From NCBI GenBank assembly GCA_021299375.1, contig JAJTGR010000018.1:38211-102210 (forward strand): DNA of 64,000 nt, given 5' to 3'. Numbering within the stretch: the first letter of the stretch is position 1; the number at the start of each line of letters is the position of its first letter. The stretch comes from Gemmatimonadota bacterium (GTDB taxonomy: Bacteria; Gemmatimonadota; Gemmatimonadetes; Gemmatimonadales; Gemmatimonadaceae). The notes beneath the pieces were generated by a model. It was not told where the DNA came from, did no database searches, and was given only the letters and a program-made list of their open reading frames with translations. Below are positions 1-11,448 of the stretch, piece after piece. The position numbers and the translations under genes are program-made.

Positions 1-2935
1 GGGTGATCACCACGTCCACGCGCGGGCGACCGAGGCTTTCGAGGGGGAGCAGTCGGGCGCCGGTGAGGCGGCCCACGCTGTCGAAGCGCGGTACCACGCC
101 CATCAGGGCCATCACCTGCGCCAGCGGGGTGCCTTCGCTCTTCATGTTGTCGGTGCCCCAGAGCACCACCGCAACGGTCTCCGGGAACTCGCCCGTCTCC
201 TGCCGATGCTTGGCCAGCAGCTGTTCGGCGCGCGCGCGCCCTTCGAGCATCGCCGCCGCACTGGGCACGCGATAGGGATCGAAACCGTAGATGTTGCGCC
301 CCGACGGAAGCACCTGCGGATTGCGCAGCAGGTCACCACCTGGCGCGGGCGCAACGTAGCGCCCGTCGAGCGCCCGCAGCACGCCCTCGACCTCGCGATC
401 GTCGCGAAGTGCCGCGTCATAGCCGGCGAGTAGTTCGAGATGCCGGTCGAACTGCTTGTCGTTGTGCAGGCGCGTACCGCGCGCCCTGACCTCGCTCCGG
501 CCGGCCCGCTGCGCTGCCTGCACGTCGGCCGTCTCGACGAGTGTCTGCACCGCGGCACGCACGACCGCCTCCACTGTCGCCCCCGGTCCATCATCGGTGC
601 GCTGGTCGCCGTGACCCGCAACGACCGTGTCGCCGATGCTCGGCAGGTCGGCCTCCGGACGGCCGGTGCGCGCCATCTCGATGAGCATCTCGACGCGGGC
701 CTCGGGTGCCATCGGCTCGCCCACGACGTGCAGCCCGGTGGGGATGAGGCTGTACTCCAACTCGAGCAGTCGTGCCCGGATGTCGGCAATGCGGGCGTCG
801 GTCTCCTGCACCGTCCACGCGGGCTCGGCCATGGCCAGTTCCACGGCTGCCGCCTGCTGCTGCACGAGCGTGCGGAGCGGCTCCGCCTCGGCCGCCCGGC
901 CGCCGTCCAGTTGGCGCCAGCGATCGAGGCTCGTCTTGAGATCGGCCAACCCGCGGTACAGACCGGCGTTCGACACCGGTGGTGTGAGGTACGACACCAG
1001 CGTGGCGTTGCCGCGGCGCTTGGCGAGGGTGCCTTCGGACGAATTGTTCGACGCGTACAGGTACACGTTCGGCAGGTCGCCGATGAGCCGCTCCGGCCAG
1101 CAGGTGGCATCGAGCCCCGACTGCTTGCCCGGCATGAATTCGAGCGCACCGTGCGTGCCGAAGTGCAGCACCGCGTCGGCCCGGTAGTCGTCCCGGAGCC
1201 AACGGTAGAACGCACTGAAGGCATGCGTGGGCGCGAATCCCCCCTCGAACAGCAGCCGCATCGGGTCGCCCTCCCAGCCGAAGCTGGGCTGCACACCGAC
1301 GAAGACGTTCCCGAACATCGCGCCCATCACGTGGAGACTCTGGCCATCGGCCAGCTGCCGCCCGGGCGCGGGGCCCCACGTCTTCTCGATCTCCGCGAGG
1401 TACGTCTCGCGCCGCACGTGGTCATCAACCGGGATGCGCGTGTGCACGTTGGCCGGGGCCCCGAACTGCTCGCGGTTGCCCTGCGTGATGCGCTCGCGCA
1501 GCTCGTCGACACTCGACGGCAGGTCGACCGAGTAGCCGGCCTCCTTCATCTCGGCGAGTACCCGCTGCAGCGACGGGAATACGGCGAGGTACGCCGCGGA
1601 ACCGGTATTGCCGGCGTTCGGCGGGAAGTTGAACAGAATGATCGCGATCTTCCGCTCCGCGCGCGCCGTGCGGCGCAGCGACACCAGCCTCGCCACGCGC
1701 TCCGCCACACGCGTGATGCGCTCCGGAATGGGTTCGGACGCGGCCGGCTTGCCCGCCACCGGCTGCCCCTTCCCACCGTAGACCGTGGGCACGATCGCGC
1801 CGTCGAGTTCCGGGATGGCGATCTGCAGCGTCGCCTGCAGCGGGTTGAGCCCGCGCGCATCGCGCTGCCACTCCTCGATGGTCTGGAACTCGAGGGTCTG
1901 CAGCGTGAGATACGGGACGTCGAGCCCCTTCAACACCTGCTGCGCCGCCATCGAGTCGTTGTACGCCGGACCACCCACCAGCGAGAAGCCGGTGAGGTTG
2001 ATCATGGCATCGATCGTGGCCTGTCCGCGCGCATTGACGAAGTACCGGCTGATGGCGGGGCGCGCATCGAGCGCCGACGAAAAGCCGGCCACTACCCGCA
2101 GCCCCCTGGCCTCCAGCGCGTTGACCACCGCTGCGTAGTGCGCCACGTTGCCGGCCAGCAGGTACGACCGGCCCACGAGGAGGCCCACCGTGCCGGTGGG
2201 GTGCGCGGGTCGGGGCAGCGCCGACAACTGCTCGGTGATACCACGGTTGGGCAACGCGGGGTGCCACAGGCCGACGTCGGGATAGGTGACGGGCTGGGCC
2301 GGGTTGAGCGCGCCCTTGAACGTCCCCCGCGGTCCCGCCGCATACCGGTCCACCGCGTAGCGGATCATCTGCTCGATGTTCTCATCTGAACCGGCCAGCC
2401 AGTACTGGATGAGCAGCAGGTAGGCGCGTACGTCCTGGGCCGTACCGGGGATGAACTTGAGCAGCGACGGCAGCGTACGCAGGGCGCTCATCTGCCGCTC
2501 ACCGCTCGACTTGCCGTCGCCGCGCGACCCACGGAGCTTCTTGAGGAGGCTAATCGGCGAGAAGGGGGACCGGCTCTCGCCGCCACTCATGTCGAACTTG
2601 CCGAGTCGTGTGCACCGCACGAGTTCCGGGGTGCACAGGGCACAGAGCACGGCGTCGGCAGCATCACGGCGTGCGAGGACCGCCGGCAGCACGGCGTTCG
2701 CGTACTCTTCCTGGAAAAGCTGCGTGCACACGATGATGTGGGCGCGCGCGATGTCCTGCCGTGCGCGCTCCGCCGCTGCCGGGTCGGTGCCGAAGTCGGC
2801 CGCAATGTGCATCGACACCTGCAGCCCCGGCACGTTCGCCAGCCCCTGTCTCGCCCGCGCGAAGGCGTCGGCGAGATGGGCGTCGAGCGTCGTGATGACG
2901 ACACGCATGTCCGGGACGTGGGCGTCAGCGGCCAT
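1..2935 (-). CDS. bchH: Magnesium chelatase subunit H (partial, 3' end outside window)
   Basis: Large porphyrin-binding subunit of Mg-chelatase, which with BchI and BchD inserts Mg2+ into protoporphyrin IX, the first committed step to bacteriochlorophyll. I translated the minus strand from the ATG at 2935 and the frame stays open to the window edge, about 978 residues of a family usually near 1,200. Recognisable stretches are [10 protein letters not shown] at the N-terminus, the [10 protein letters not shown] region, [38 protein letters not shown] and [16 protein letters not shown]. The start overlaps the 3' end of bchB by 11 nt, so the two are translationally close. The remaining C-terminus, and probably bchL and bchM, lie left of the window (inference from the usual bchFNBHLM order). 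Confidence 0.96.
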   Translation of the reverse strand, partial: MAADAHVPDMRVVITTLDAHLADAFARARQGLANVPGLQVSMHIAADFGTDPAAAERARQDIARAHIIVCTQLFQEEYANAVLPAVLARRDAADAVLCALCTPELVRCTRLGKFDMSGGESRSPFSPISLLKKLRGSRGDGKSSGERQMSALRTLPSLLKFIPGTAQDVRAYLLLIQYWLAGSDENIEQMIRYAVDRYAAGPRGTFKGALNPAQPVTYPDVGLWHPALPNRGITEQLSALPRPAHPTGTVGLLVGRSYLLAGNVAHYAAVVNALEARGLRVVAGFSSALDARPAISRYFVNARGQATIDAMINLTGFSLVGGPAYNDSMAAQQVLKGLDVPYLTLQTLEFQTIEEWQRDARGLNPLQATLQIAIPELDGAIVPTVYGGKGQPVAGKPAASEPIPERITRVAERVARLVSLRRTARAERKIAIILFNFPPNAGNTGSAAYLAVFPSLQRVLAEMKEAGYSVDLPSSVDELRERITQGNREQFGAPANVHTRIPVDDHVRRETYLAEIEKTWGPAPGRQLADGQSLHVMGAMFGNVFVGVQPSFGWEGDPMRLLFEGGFAPTHAFSAFYRWLRDDYRADAVLHFGTHGALEFMPGKQSGLDATCWPERLIGDLPNVYLYASNNSSEGTLAKRRGNATLVSYLTPPVSNAGLYRGLADLKTSLDRWRQLDGGRAAEAEPLRTLVQQQAAAVELAMAEPAWTVQETDARIADIRARLLELEYSLIPTGLHVVGEPMAPEARVEMLIEMARTGRPEADLPSIGDTVVAGHGDQRTDDGPGATVEAVVRAAVQTLVETADVQAAQRAGRSEVRARGTRLHNDKQFDRHLELLAGYDAALRDDREVEGVLRALDGRYVAPAPGGDLLRNPQVLPSGRNIYGFDPYRVPSAAAMLEGRARAEQLLAKHRQETGEFPETVAVVLWGTDNMKSEGTPLAQVMALMGVVPRFDSVGRLTGARLLPLESLGRPRVDVVIT

Positions 2936-4610
2936 AGTACGCCTTGGCATCGTACAAGGTGTCCACGGTGATCTCGGTGATCCCGTGTTCGAGCGCGTAC
3001 TTCTCCGTGTTGCGGCGCGCCTTGCCTCGCACGAAGAAGGGGATCTTCTTGAGTTCCGCCTCGGCGAGTGGGAGCCAACGCGACACGACGGGCTCCGCCA
3101 GCGACGACACCACGGCGACCAGCTCCTCGCCTTCCTCCTCGGCGAGCCCCACCGCGCTGGCGGCCTCCGGAACCGCCTCACTGGCGAGCGCAGCGTGGTT
3201 GCTCGCCGCCTTCGGCGCGGTGCTGTGGAGGTGCGACGGGGCCGCGCCATCGCCGAACTCGAAGTCGTCACGGAACATGTGCAGCAGGTGTTCCTCGAGC
3301 CCCATCATCAACGGATGCACCCACGTGTCGAAGATCACGTTGGCGCCTTCGAAGCCCATCTGCGGCGAATGCCGCGCCGGTACGTCCTGCACATGGATGG
3401 GCGCCGAAATCACGGCGCACGGCACCCCGAGTCGCTTGGCGATGTGCCGCTCCATCTGCGTGCCGAGCACGAGTTCCGGCGCCAACTCGCCGACCCGTTG
3501 TTCCACCGCCAGGTAATCGTCGCTGATCAGCGCCTCAACGCCGATCTGCGCGGCGTATTCGCGGACCGGCTTCGCGAGCTCCCGCGAGTAGGTGCCGATG
3601 CCCACGACCGTAAAGCCGAGTTCGTCCTTCGCGATGCGCGCCGCGGCAAGCACGTGTGTGGCATCGCCGAAGACGAACACCCGCTTGCCGGTGAGGTACG
3701 TCGAGTCGACCGAGCGCGAATACCAGGGGAGCAGCGACCGGCTGGCATCGACCTGCGCCGTGCCGGCCCGTTCGTGCTCGAGCAGCGGCTGCACGTCGAG
3801 CCCCGTCACCCGCCCCACCTCTTCGACGAACTCGCGCGTGGCCAGTACGCCGATCGGCACCGTCCGCACGATGGGCATGCGAAAGGTCTTCTCGAGCCAG
3901 CGGGCCGTGGTGTCGGCGACTTCGGGGTAGAGGCAGATGGTGAAGTCCGCCTCGGGGATGCGCCGGAGGTCCGCCACGGTGGCGTGAAGCGGCGCACACA
4001 CGTGCACATCGACGCCGAGGTCGTGCAGCAGCCTGGTGACTTCCCGCACATCATCGCGATTGCGGAAGCCGAGCGCCGTGGCGCCCAGCAGGTTCGCCCG
4101 TGGTCGCCGCCCTTCTCGCGCACACCGCTCGCCCACCGGCTCGCGGGTGGTGCCCGGCGGCGGCGCCTGAGGCAGCAGCAGCGTACGCACGAGGTGATAG
4201 AACGTTTCGCTGGCGCCCCAGTTCTCCTTCTTGCTGTACGCGGGCAATTCGAGCGGCACCACCGGCACCGGCAGCGACATGCCCTGCGCCAGCGACCCGG
4301 GCTGATCCTGAATCAGCTCGGCGGTGCACGACTCCCCCACGAGGAGGGCGTCGGGCTGGAAGCGTTCGTAGGCATCACGTACCGACTGTTTCACCAGCTC
4401 CGCGGTGTCACCACCGAGGTCGCGCGCCTGGAAGGTGGTATAGGTGACCGGCGGGCGGCGGTCCCGCCGCTCGATCATGGTGAACAGCAGATCGGCGTAC
4501 GTGTCGCCCTGTGGGGCGTGCAGCACGTAGTGCACCCCCTTCATGGATGTCGCGATACGCATGGCCCCGACATGCGGCGGGCCTTCGTAGGTCCAGAGCG
4601 TCAGTTCCAT
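2925..4610 (-). CDS. bchB: Light-independent protochlorophyllide reductase subunit B
   Basis: BchB is half of the nitrogenase-like catalytic component (BchN-BchB) of dark-operative protochlorophyllide reductase, which reduces ring D of protochlorophyllide with electrons from BchL. The protein is 561 aa and begins [20 protein letters not shown], the standard family N-terminus; an upstream in-frame start at 4658 would add 16 unconserved residues inside bchN, so I rejected it. A cluster-ligand cysteine is in [10 protein letters not shown], and the family C-terminal domain ([30 protein letters not shown]) is intact. The gene starts 7 nt after bchN stops and overlaps bchH, an operon arrangement. 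Being oxygen-sensitive as a family, it implies dark or low-oxygen pigment synthesis. Confidence 0.97.
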   Translation of the reverse strand: MELTLWTYEGPPHVGAMRIATSMKGVHYVLHAPQGDTYADLLFTMIERRDRRPPVTYTTFQARDLGGDTAELVKQSVRDAYERFQPDALLVGESCTAELIQDQPGSLAQGMSLPVPVVPLELPAYSKKENWGASETFYHLVRTLLLPQAPPPGTTREPVGERCAREGRRPRANLLGATALGFRNRDDVREVTRLLHDLGVDVHVCAPLHATVADLRRIPEADFTICLYPEVADTTARWLEKTFRMPIVRTVPIGVLATREFVEEVGRVTGLDVQPLLEHERAGTAQVDASRSLLPWYSRSVDSTYLTGKRVFVFGDATHVLAAARIAKDELGFTVVGIGTYSRELAKPVREYAAQIGVEALISDDYLAVEQRVGELAPELVLGTQMERHIAKRLGVPCAVISAPIHVQDVPARHSPQMGFEGANVIFDTWVHPLMMGLEEHLLHMFRDDFEFGDGAAPSHLHSTAPKAASNHAALASEAVPEAASAVGLAEEEGEELVAVVSSLAEPVVSRWLPLAEAELKKIPFFVRGKARRNTEKYALEHGITEITVDTLYDAKAYYGR

Positions 4611-4617
4611 GGTCGCC

Positions 4618-6440
<1,823 letters not shown>

Positions 6441-6481
6441 CTCGCCTTCTCTTCCGGGGGTTCGCTGCCCAGATGTGTTCG

Positions 6482-6561
6482 ATGCTACGGGTGGGACCCG
6501 AGGTTGTCAAGAACAGTTGACGTACACCTTTCTTGACAACGGGACCCGACCGGGTCATACT
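6482..6561. promoter_or_regulatory. Divergent promoter/operator between bchF and aerR
   Basis: A perfect 11-bp inverted repeat, GTTGTCAAGAA (6503-6513) and TTCTTGACAAC (6530-6540), is separated by 16 bp; including the spacer, 15 of 19 mirrored pairs match around a central ACGT. Each arm contains an outward-facing TTGACA. Rightward: TTGACA 6533-6538, 17 bp, CATACT 6556-6561. Leftward: TTGACA (complement of 6505-6510), 17 bp, TAGCAT (complement of 6482-6487). Two overlapping near-matches to the PpsR box occur, TGT-N12-ACG at 6505-6522 and CGT-N12-ACA at 6521-6538. I infer two symmetrical sigma70-type promoters and an operator for PpsR/AerR. Seen directly: the dyad and boxes. Inferred: transcription and the regulator. 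Confidence 0.7.
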
Positions 6562-6639
6562 CGCCGAGGTGCCGCCGGCGGGCGTCCCTGCCCCGCGCCA
6601 TCTCATCACTTGCCATTGCGCCAAGGAGACCCCGCGGCC

Positions 6640-7593
6640 ATGTTCGGCGCGTCTTTCCAGCCCGTCGCTTCCGGCTCCACTTCGGTGTCCAAGGGCGCGG
6701 GCCTCTCGCCTGACGTCATGGATCACGTGCCTCCATCGCGCCACAGTGAGCGTCTCGCGCGCCTCGAACGGACCATCCAGCACGAGCTTGTTCCACGGCT
6801 GATGACGAGTCATCGCGTCGGCCCCGTGTCGCCGGCCATGTTGTCGGCCGCGACGCGGGTGTTGTCGGAGCGCGATGTGGCGGCCTTCGTGGCGGCCGTG
6901 CGGAGCCAGCACGAGGGCCACAGTGCCGAGTTCATCCGCGCCGTGCTCGACGAGGGCGCCACGGTCGAAGCCGTCTATCTGGATCTCCTCGCGCCATCGG
7001 CGCGACGACTGGGGGCCCTGTGGGATGCCGACGAGTGCGACTTCGTCGAGGTGACCGTCGCGCTCGGGCGCATGCAGCGCCTGCTCCGTGATTTGTCGCA
7101 GGTGTTCCTCGCGGAAGCTGGGCAGTCGGAGCCGGTGGGCAACGTCCTGCTCACCTGCGTCCCGGGCGAGCAGCACACGCTCGGGATCATCATGGTGGGC
7201 GAGTTCCTGCTTCGTGACGGGTGGCGAGTGCTCGTCGGCGCCCCGTGGTCCGACAGCGACCTGCCGTCCATGGTGGCTGCAGACTGGTACGACGTGATCG
7301 GGTTTTCCGTGGGCACGGAGAATCGCCTTGCCGTGCTGCGCCGTGACATCCGGCGTCTCAAGTCGGCCTCGAAGAATCCCAACGTGCAGGTCATGGTCGG
7401 CGGCCAGCTCTTCGCCGACCATCCGGAGCTGGCCGACCAGGTCGGGGCCCAGGCCATTGCGGCCGACGCCCGATCGGCGCCGGTCGTTGCGCGTTCACTC
7501 CTTGCCGCGGCGCGCGTCTCTACCGCGGGTCGCCTTCCGCCAGAGGGGCTCGCCGAGCATGGCCAGTTCCGTGAAGCCCTTCGACGGGACTAA
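6640..7593 (+). CDS. aerR: Cobalamin-binding photosynthesis regulator (AerR/PpaA type)
   Basis: Likely antirepressor that binds a B12 cofactor and modulates the PpsR repressor, as AerR does for CrtJ in Rhodobacter. The 317-aa protein has a helical N-terminal half (residues about 25-170) followed by a B12-binding Rossmann-like domain. The His motif of the AerR/CarH type is visible in PGEQHTLGIIMVGEFLLRDG, followed by WYDVIGFSVG and NVQVMVGGQLF. The ATG at 6640 is chosen because AAGGAGA lies at 6623-6629; an upstream extension would cross the promoter. It overlaps ppsR by 35 nt. Direct DNA binding cannot be judged; the functional link rests on domain type and on being beside ppsR. Confidence 0.85.
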   Translation: MFGASFQPVASGSTSVSKGAGLSPDVMDHVPPSRHSERLARLERTIQHELVPRLMTSHRVGPVSPAMLSAATRVLSERDVAAFVAAVRSQHEGHSAEFIRAVLDEGATVEAVYLDLLAPSARRLGALWDADECDFVEVTVALGRMQRLLRDLSQVFLAEAGQSEPVGNVLLTCVPGEQHTLGIIMVGEFLLRDGWRVLVGAPWSDSDLPSMVAADWYDVIGFSVGTENRLAVLRRDIRRLKSASKNPNVQVMVGGQLFADHPELADQVGAQAIAADARSAPVVARSLLAAARVSTAGRLPPEGLAEHGQFREALRRD

Positions 7594-9001
7594 CCCCGTC
7601 TTGGGCGAGCTGGATGCCAAGTCCGCGGCGGCGCTGCTGGCCGTCGCGGGCGACATCGCGCTGGTCATGGACGCGGCGGGCGTCATCCGTGACGTGACGC
7701 TGGTCAGCGGCGGCGATTCGCAGTTCGACGCGGCCACCCAGTGGGTGGGCCGGCCATGGAATGAGACGGTCACCAGCGAGTCGCGCGGAAAGATCGACAC
7801 TCTGGTCAAGGAAGCAGCCCATCAGGGCATCTCCAAGCGTCGTCAGGTCAATCACGTCCTCGGCGACGTCAGTGAGGTGCCCATCGCCTACACCACCATC
7901 AAGCTGGGCCGCGAGGGCGGCCTGGTGGCGGTCGGCCGCGACATGCGACACGTGTCGGCGTTGCAGCAGCGCCTCGTCGAGGCCCAGCAGGCCATGGAGC
8001 GCGATTACTGGCGGCTCCGCCATGTGGAGACGCGCTACCGTCTGCTCTTCCAGCTCGCCAGCGACGGCATTCTGGTCCTCGATGCGGCCAACCTCAAAGT
8101 GCTCGACGCGAACTCGGCCGCAGGACAGATCTTCGGCGAGCCGGCCGATCGCCTGCTCGGCAAGACGTTCCCGTTCGGGATGGACGCGGCCACCAGCCGC
8201 CAACTCGACGACCTGCTCTCCTCGGCGCGGAGCGCGGGTCGGGCGGGCGAGGTCACGATGCCCCTGCTCGGGGGGCGGAACTATCATGCCTCGGCGTCCT
8301 GCTTCCGGCAGGAGTCGTCGACGTTGATGCTGCTCCGCTTCTCCCCGGCCGACGCGTCGGTGGCCGAAGCGACCGGGGCCAGTTCGCCCTCCAGGCTGCT
8401 CGACCTCCTCGAACGCTCGCCCGACGCCTTTGTCGTCACCGACCTCGACGGCGACATCCTGACCGCCAATCGCGCCTTCCTCGACATCGCCGAGCTGGCC
8501 AGTGAGGAGCAGGTACGGGGGACGCCGCTGGCCACGTACATCGGTCGCCCGGGCGCGGATTTCGGTGTGTTCACCGGCATGCTGCGACGCAACGGCGTGG
8601 TGCGCCTGATGGCAACCACGGCCCGCGGGACGCATGGCCATCAATCGGAAGTCGAGGTGTCGGCCGTGTGGGCGCCGGAGGGGGAGGAGCCGTGCATCGG
8701 CTTCACCATCCGGGACATCGGCCGGCGGCTCGCCAGCGGCCCGCAGGGTGCGCGGGACCTGACGCGTGCCGTCGAGGAACTCACGTCGCTGGTTGGCCGG
8801 GTGTCGCTCCGCGACCTCGTGCGGGACACGGTGGACCTTGTCGAGCGCCACTTCATCGAGGCCGCCCTCGAGCTCACGCATGACAACCGGACCTCAGCGG
8901 CCGAGGTGCTGGGGGTGAGCCGGCAGAGCCTGTACGTGAAGCTGAGACGCCATCGACTGGTGACGCCGGGCGCCGATCGGGACGACGACGTCAGCCGCTG
9001 A
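7559..9001 (+). CDS. ppsR: PpsR/CrtJ-type photosynthesis gene repressor
   Basis: Transcriptional regulator of photosynthesis genes, 480 aa. Domains in order: an N-terminal PAS-like segment (about 20-130), a linker helix (LQQRLVEAQQAMERDYWRL), PAS 1 (about 160-255, LLFQLASDGILVLDAANLKV), PAS 2 (about 285-400, LLERSPDAFVVTDLDGDILT) and a C-terminal Fis-type helix-turn-helix (AAEVLGVSRQSLYVKLRRH). This is the PpsR/CrtJ architecture; family members repress bch and crt genes aerobically by binding TGT-N12-ACA. Only one cysteine is obvious, in SASCFRQESS, so a disulfide redox switch like that of CrtJ is not evident. The start (MASSVKPFDG) lies within aerR, suggesting coupled translation. An exact target-type site follows 60 bp downstream, before bchG. 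Confidence 0.93.
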   Translation: MASSVKPFDGTNPVLGELDAKSAAALLAVAGDIALVMDAAGVIRDVTLVSGGDSQFDAATQWVGRPWNETVTSESRGKIDTLVKEAAHQGISKRRQVNHVLGDVSEVPIAYTTIKLGREGGLVAVGRDMRHVSALQQRLVEAQQAMERDYWRLRHVETRYRLLFQLASDGILVLDAANLKVLDANSAAGQIFGEPADRLLGKTFPFGMDAATSRQLDDLLSSARSAGRAGEVTMPLLGGRNYHASASCFRQESSTLMLLRFSPADASVAEATGASSPSRLLDLLERSPDAFVVTDLDGDILTANRAFLDIAELASEEQVRGTPLATYIGRPGADFGVFTGMLRRNGVVRLMATTARGTHGHQSEVEVSAVWAPEGEEPCIGFTIRDIGRRLASGPQGARDLTRAVEELTSLVGRVSLRDLVRDTVDLVERHFIEAALELTHDNRTSAAEVLGVSRQSLYVKLRRHRLVTPGADRDDDVSR

Positions 9002-9060
9002 CGCAGCTCGTCCCCGTGGCGGTGCACCGACCTCAACCAGACTCTGTCGCATTTGCGGAC

Positions 9061-9078
9061 TGTAAACTAGACTAGACA
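9061..9078. promoter_or_regulatory. PpsR/CrtJ binding site before bchG
   Basis: The sequence TGTAAACTAGACTAGACA is an exact TGT-N12-ACA match, the recognition pattern of PpsR/CrtJ. It ends 3 bp before the ATG of bchG at 9082, so bound repressor would cover the core promoter, the start region or both. No good Shine-Dalgarno sequence fits between the site and the ATG, so the transcript may be leaderless or have a very short leader. The regulator gene ppsR ends 59 bp upstream. The motif is seen; binding is inferred. Confidence 0.75.
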
Positions 9079-9081
9079 CAT

Positions 9082-10014
9082 ATGGGCGTCAGTTATACAG
9101 AACAAGCAGCCCCATCCCGGCTGGATCCGCGTGCGGTTCTGACGCTGCTCAAGCCGGTGACTTGGTTTCCGCCGATGTGGGCGTTCACCTGTGGCGCGAT
9201 TTCGGCGGGGGTGCCCCTGTCGTCGGAGCGCCTCTGGACGCTGGCATTGGGGATTGGCCTGACCGGCCCGCTGGTCTGTGCGTCGAGCCAGGCTGTCAAT
9301 GATTGGTTCGACCGGCACGTTGACGCCATCAACGAGCCGAATCGCCCCATTCCCTCGGGGCGTATCCCCGGGCAGTGGGGGCTGATCATCGCGGTGTTCT
9401 GGAGTGTGCTCTGCGTGGTGTGGGCCCTGCCACTTGGCGCCTTCGGCCTCGCCGCGGTCGCCGTGGCGCTGGCGTTCTCCTGGGGCTACAGCGCGCCGCC
9501 GTTCCGCTTCAAGCGCAATGGCTGGGTTGGCAACGCGGCCGTGGGCTTCACCTACGAAGGGCTGGCCTGGACGACGGGGGCCGGCATCATGCTGGGGAAT
9601 GTGCTACCGCCGGCGCCGCTGTTGCTGCTGGCCGTGCTCTACAGCATCGGTGCGCACGGCATCATGACGCTCAATGACTTCAAGTCCATCGAGGGTGACC
9701 GGACGATGGGCGTCAACTCGCTCCCGGTGCTGCTTGGGCCCCACGGGGCCGCGCGCGTCGCGGCGGGCGTGATGCTGGCGGCGCAAGTCGTGGTGATCGG
9801 GTTGCTGGTCGCGTGGGGACGTCCCGGCTATGCCACCGCCATCGGCGTGTTGGCGGCGATCCAGGCGGGCCTCATGGGGTGGTTTCTCGGGCAGCCGGTG
9901 GAGCGCGCGCTCTACCTCAGCGCGTTTGGTGTGCCGTTCTATGTGAGTGGGATGATGGTGTCGGCGTTCGCGGTGCGGACGCTCCCCCTCCTGGACACGG
10001 TGGTCCGCGGATGA
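9082..10014 (+). CDS. bchG: Bacteriochlorophyll synthase
   Basis: Membrane prenyltransferase of the UbiA family that esterifies bacteriochlorophyllide a with geranylgeranyl (or phytyl) pyrophosphate. It is 310 aa with about eight hydrophobic segments. Both Asp-rich diphosphate-binding motifs are present: NDWFDRHVDAINEPNRPIPS (about residue 73) and LNDFKSIEGDRTMGVNSLP (about 196). PVTWFPPMWAFTCG near the N-terminus is typical of BchG/ChlG. The gene is followed with an ATGA overlap by the Bch2/PucC-type gene and then bchP, as in proteobacterial photosynthesis clusters. The exact PpsR box just upstream suggests direct aerobic repression. Confidence 0.96.
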   Translation: MGVSYTEQAAPSRLDPRAVLTLLKPVTWFPPMWAFTCGAISAGVPLSSERLWTLALGIGLTGPLVCASSQAVNDWFDRHVDAINEPNRPIPSGRIPGQWGLIIAVFWSVLCVVWALPLGAFGLAAVAVALAFSWGYSAPPFRFKRNGWVGNAAVGFTYEGLAWTTGAGIMLGNVLPPAPLLLLAVLYSIGAHGIMTLNDFKSIEGDRTMGVNSLPVLLGPHGAARVAAGVMLAAQVVVIGLLVAWGRPGYATAIGVLAAIQAGLMGWFLGQPVERALYLSAFGVPFYVSGMMVSAFAVRTLPLLDTVVRG

Positions 10015-11378
10015 GTGCGGCCGTGGCGCCGGTGCCCGTGACGACCGTCGCTGCCCCAGCGACCATGAGCTGGCTGCAACTGACGCGACTCGGTTTCGTG
10101 CAGGCGGCGATTGGCGCAGTGGTGGTGTTGCTGACCACGACCATCAATCGCGTGATCGTGGTCGAATTGTCGCTGCCGGCGCTGATTCCCGGCCTGCTGG
10201 TGGCGCTGCACTTCGGTGTGCAGCTCTACCTGCGTCCGCGCCTCGGACACGACAGCGACCGGCAGAGCCGCCGCACCCCGTGGATCGTGGGTGGCCTCGC
10301 CGTCTGTGCCGTGGGTGGTGTGGCGGTGGCGGCGAGCATTCCGGTGATGGCGCGCAACACGGCGCTCGGCGTGGGCGTCGCGGCCATCGCCAGCATGGTG
10401 CTCGGCGCCGGGGTGAGCGCCGCCGGCACACCGTTGCTGGCCCTCATGAGCGAGCGCGCGAAACCCTCGCAGCGCGCCGGCGCGGCCGCCATCACGTGGA
10501 TCCTGATGATCGTCGGCATCATCATCACGGCGGCGGTGTCCGGCGCCCTGCTCGATCCCTTCTCGCATTCCCGTCTCATTGCGATCGCCGGCGGCATCGG
10601 CGGGGCGGGCGTCCTCGTGGCGTGGATCGCCACGCTCGGCGTGGAACGCGGGCCGCGGCCGGTCATGCCTGCCGATCTCGACGGCACCGCCACCGGCTCG
10701 TTCGCGGTGTCATTCCGCACCGTGTGGCAGGAGCCGGCGGCGCGCCTGTTCGCCGGATTCATCTTCGTGGCGATGTTCGCCTACAGCGCCCAGGATCTGA
10801 TCCTCGAGCCGTTCGCCGGCCTCGCTTTCGGCATGACCCCCGGGGAGAGCACGGCCCTGTCGGGCATGCACCACGGAGGGGTGCTCGTGGGGATGATACT
10901 CGCGGCCCTGATCGCGACCCGCCGCGGGCAGTTGCGCCATTGGGCCGCGGCCGGCTGCCTCGCCTCGGCGGTCACGTACCTCGCGCTGGTCGCCTCGCCG
11001 GCCGTTGATCAGGTGGGTGTGTTCCGCATCATCGTGGTGTGCCTTGGCTTGTCCAACGGTGTGTTCGCCATTGGCGCCATCGGGTCGATGATGGCCCTGA
11101 CCGGCGACAAGACCGACGGTCGGGCGGGGCTGCGCCTGGGCGTGTTCGGTGCGGCGCAGGCGCTGGCCTACGCCGTGGGTACCATGTCGGGCGCGGCGGG
11201 GGTCGACTTCGCGCGCACGATCTTCGCGGCGCCGGTGCGTGGCTACCTCGCGGTGTTCGGTGTGCAGGCGGTGCTGTTCGCCGGGTCGGCGTGGATGGCG
11301 CTGCGCAGCGCCTCCAGCGACCGGGCCACCGAGGTATTCCGTCAGCGCGGCGACATGCTGTCGGCGGTGATGCCGTGA
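10011..11378 (+). CDS. PucC/Bch2-family major facilitator protein
   Basis: A 455-aa polytopic membrane protein of the PucC/LhaA/Bch2 (BCH2) branch of the MFS fold. Family members in purple bacteria assist light-harvesting complex assembly or pigment delivery; the copy between bchG and bchP is usually called bch2 or orf428. About 12 hydrophobic segments are visible, and the N-terminal LTRLGFVQAAIGAVVVLLTT, RVIVVELSLPALIPGLLVAL and GHDSDRQSRRTPWIVGG are family hallmarks. ATG at 10011 overlaps the bchG TGA (ATGA). A frame open from 9813 lies inside bchG and is not used. The exact substrate or partner cannot be told from sequence. Confidence 0.9.
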   Translation: MSAAVAPVPVTTVAAPATMSWLQLTRLGFVQAAIGAVVVLLTTTINRVIVVELSLPALIPGLLVALHFGVQLYLRPRLGHDSDRQSRRTPWIVGGLAVCAVGGVAVAASIPVMARNTALGVGVAAIASMVLGAGVSAAGTPLLALMSERAKPSQRAGAAAITWILMIVGIIITAAVSGALLDPFSHSRLIAIAGGIGGAGVLVAWIATLGVERGPRPVMPADLDGTATGSFAVSFRTVWQEPAARLFAGFIFVAMFAYSAQDLILEPFAGLAFGMTPGESTALSGMHHGGVLVGMILAALIATRRGQLRHWAAAGCLASAVTYLALVASPAVDQVGVFRIIVVCLGLSNGVFAIGAIGSMMALTGDKTDGRAGLRLGVFGAAQALAYAVGTMSGAAGVDFARTIFAAPVRGYLAVFGVQAVLFAGSAWMALRSASSDRATEVFRQRGDMLSAVMP

Positions 11379-11448
11379 GGAGTGTGAAGCGGGCAGGAGT
11401 CCATCGGGTGTTCTGGATGCGCGGCGAACCACGCAGGGAGGAGATCGC

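Noticed and set aside
6505..6538. Calling two bona fide PpsR boxes in the bchF-aerR dyad.
   Set aside because: Each differs from TGT-N12-ACA at one defining base (ACG; CGT), so they are reported only as near matches within the operator candidate.
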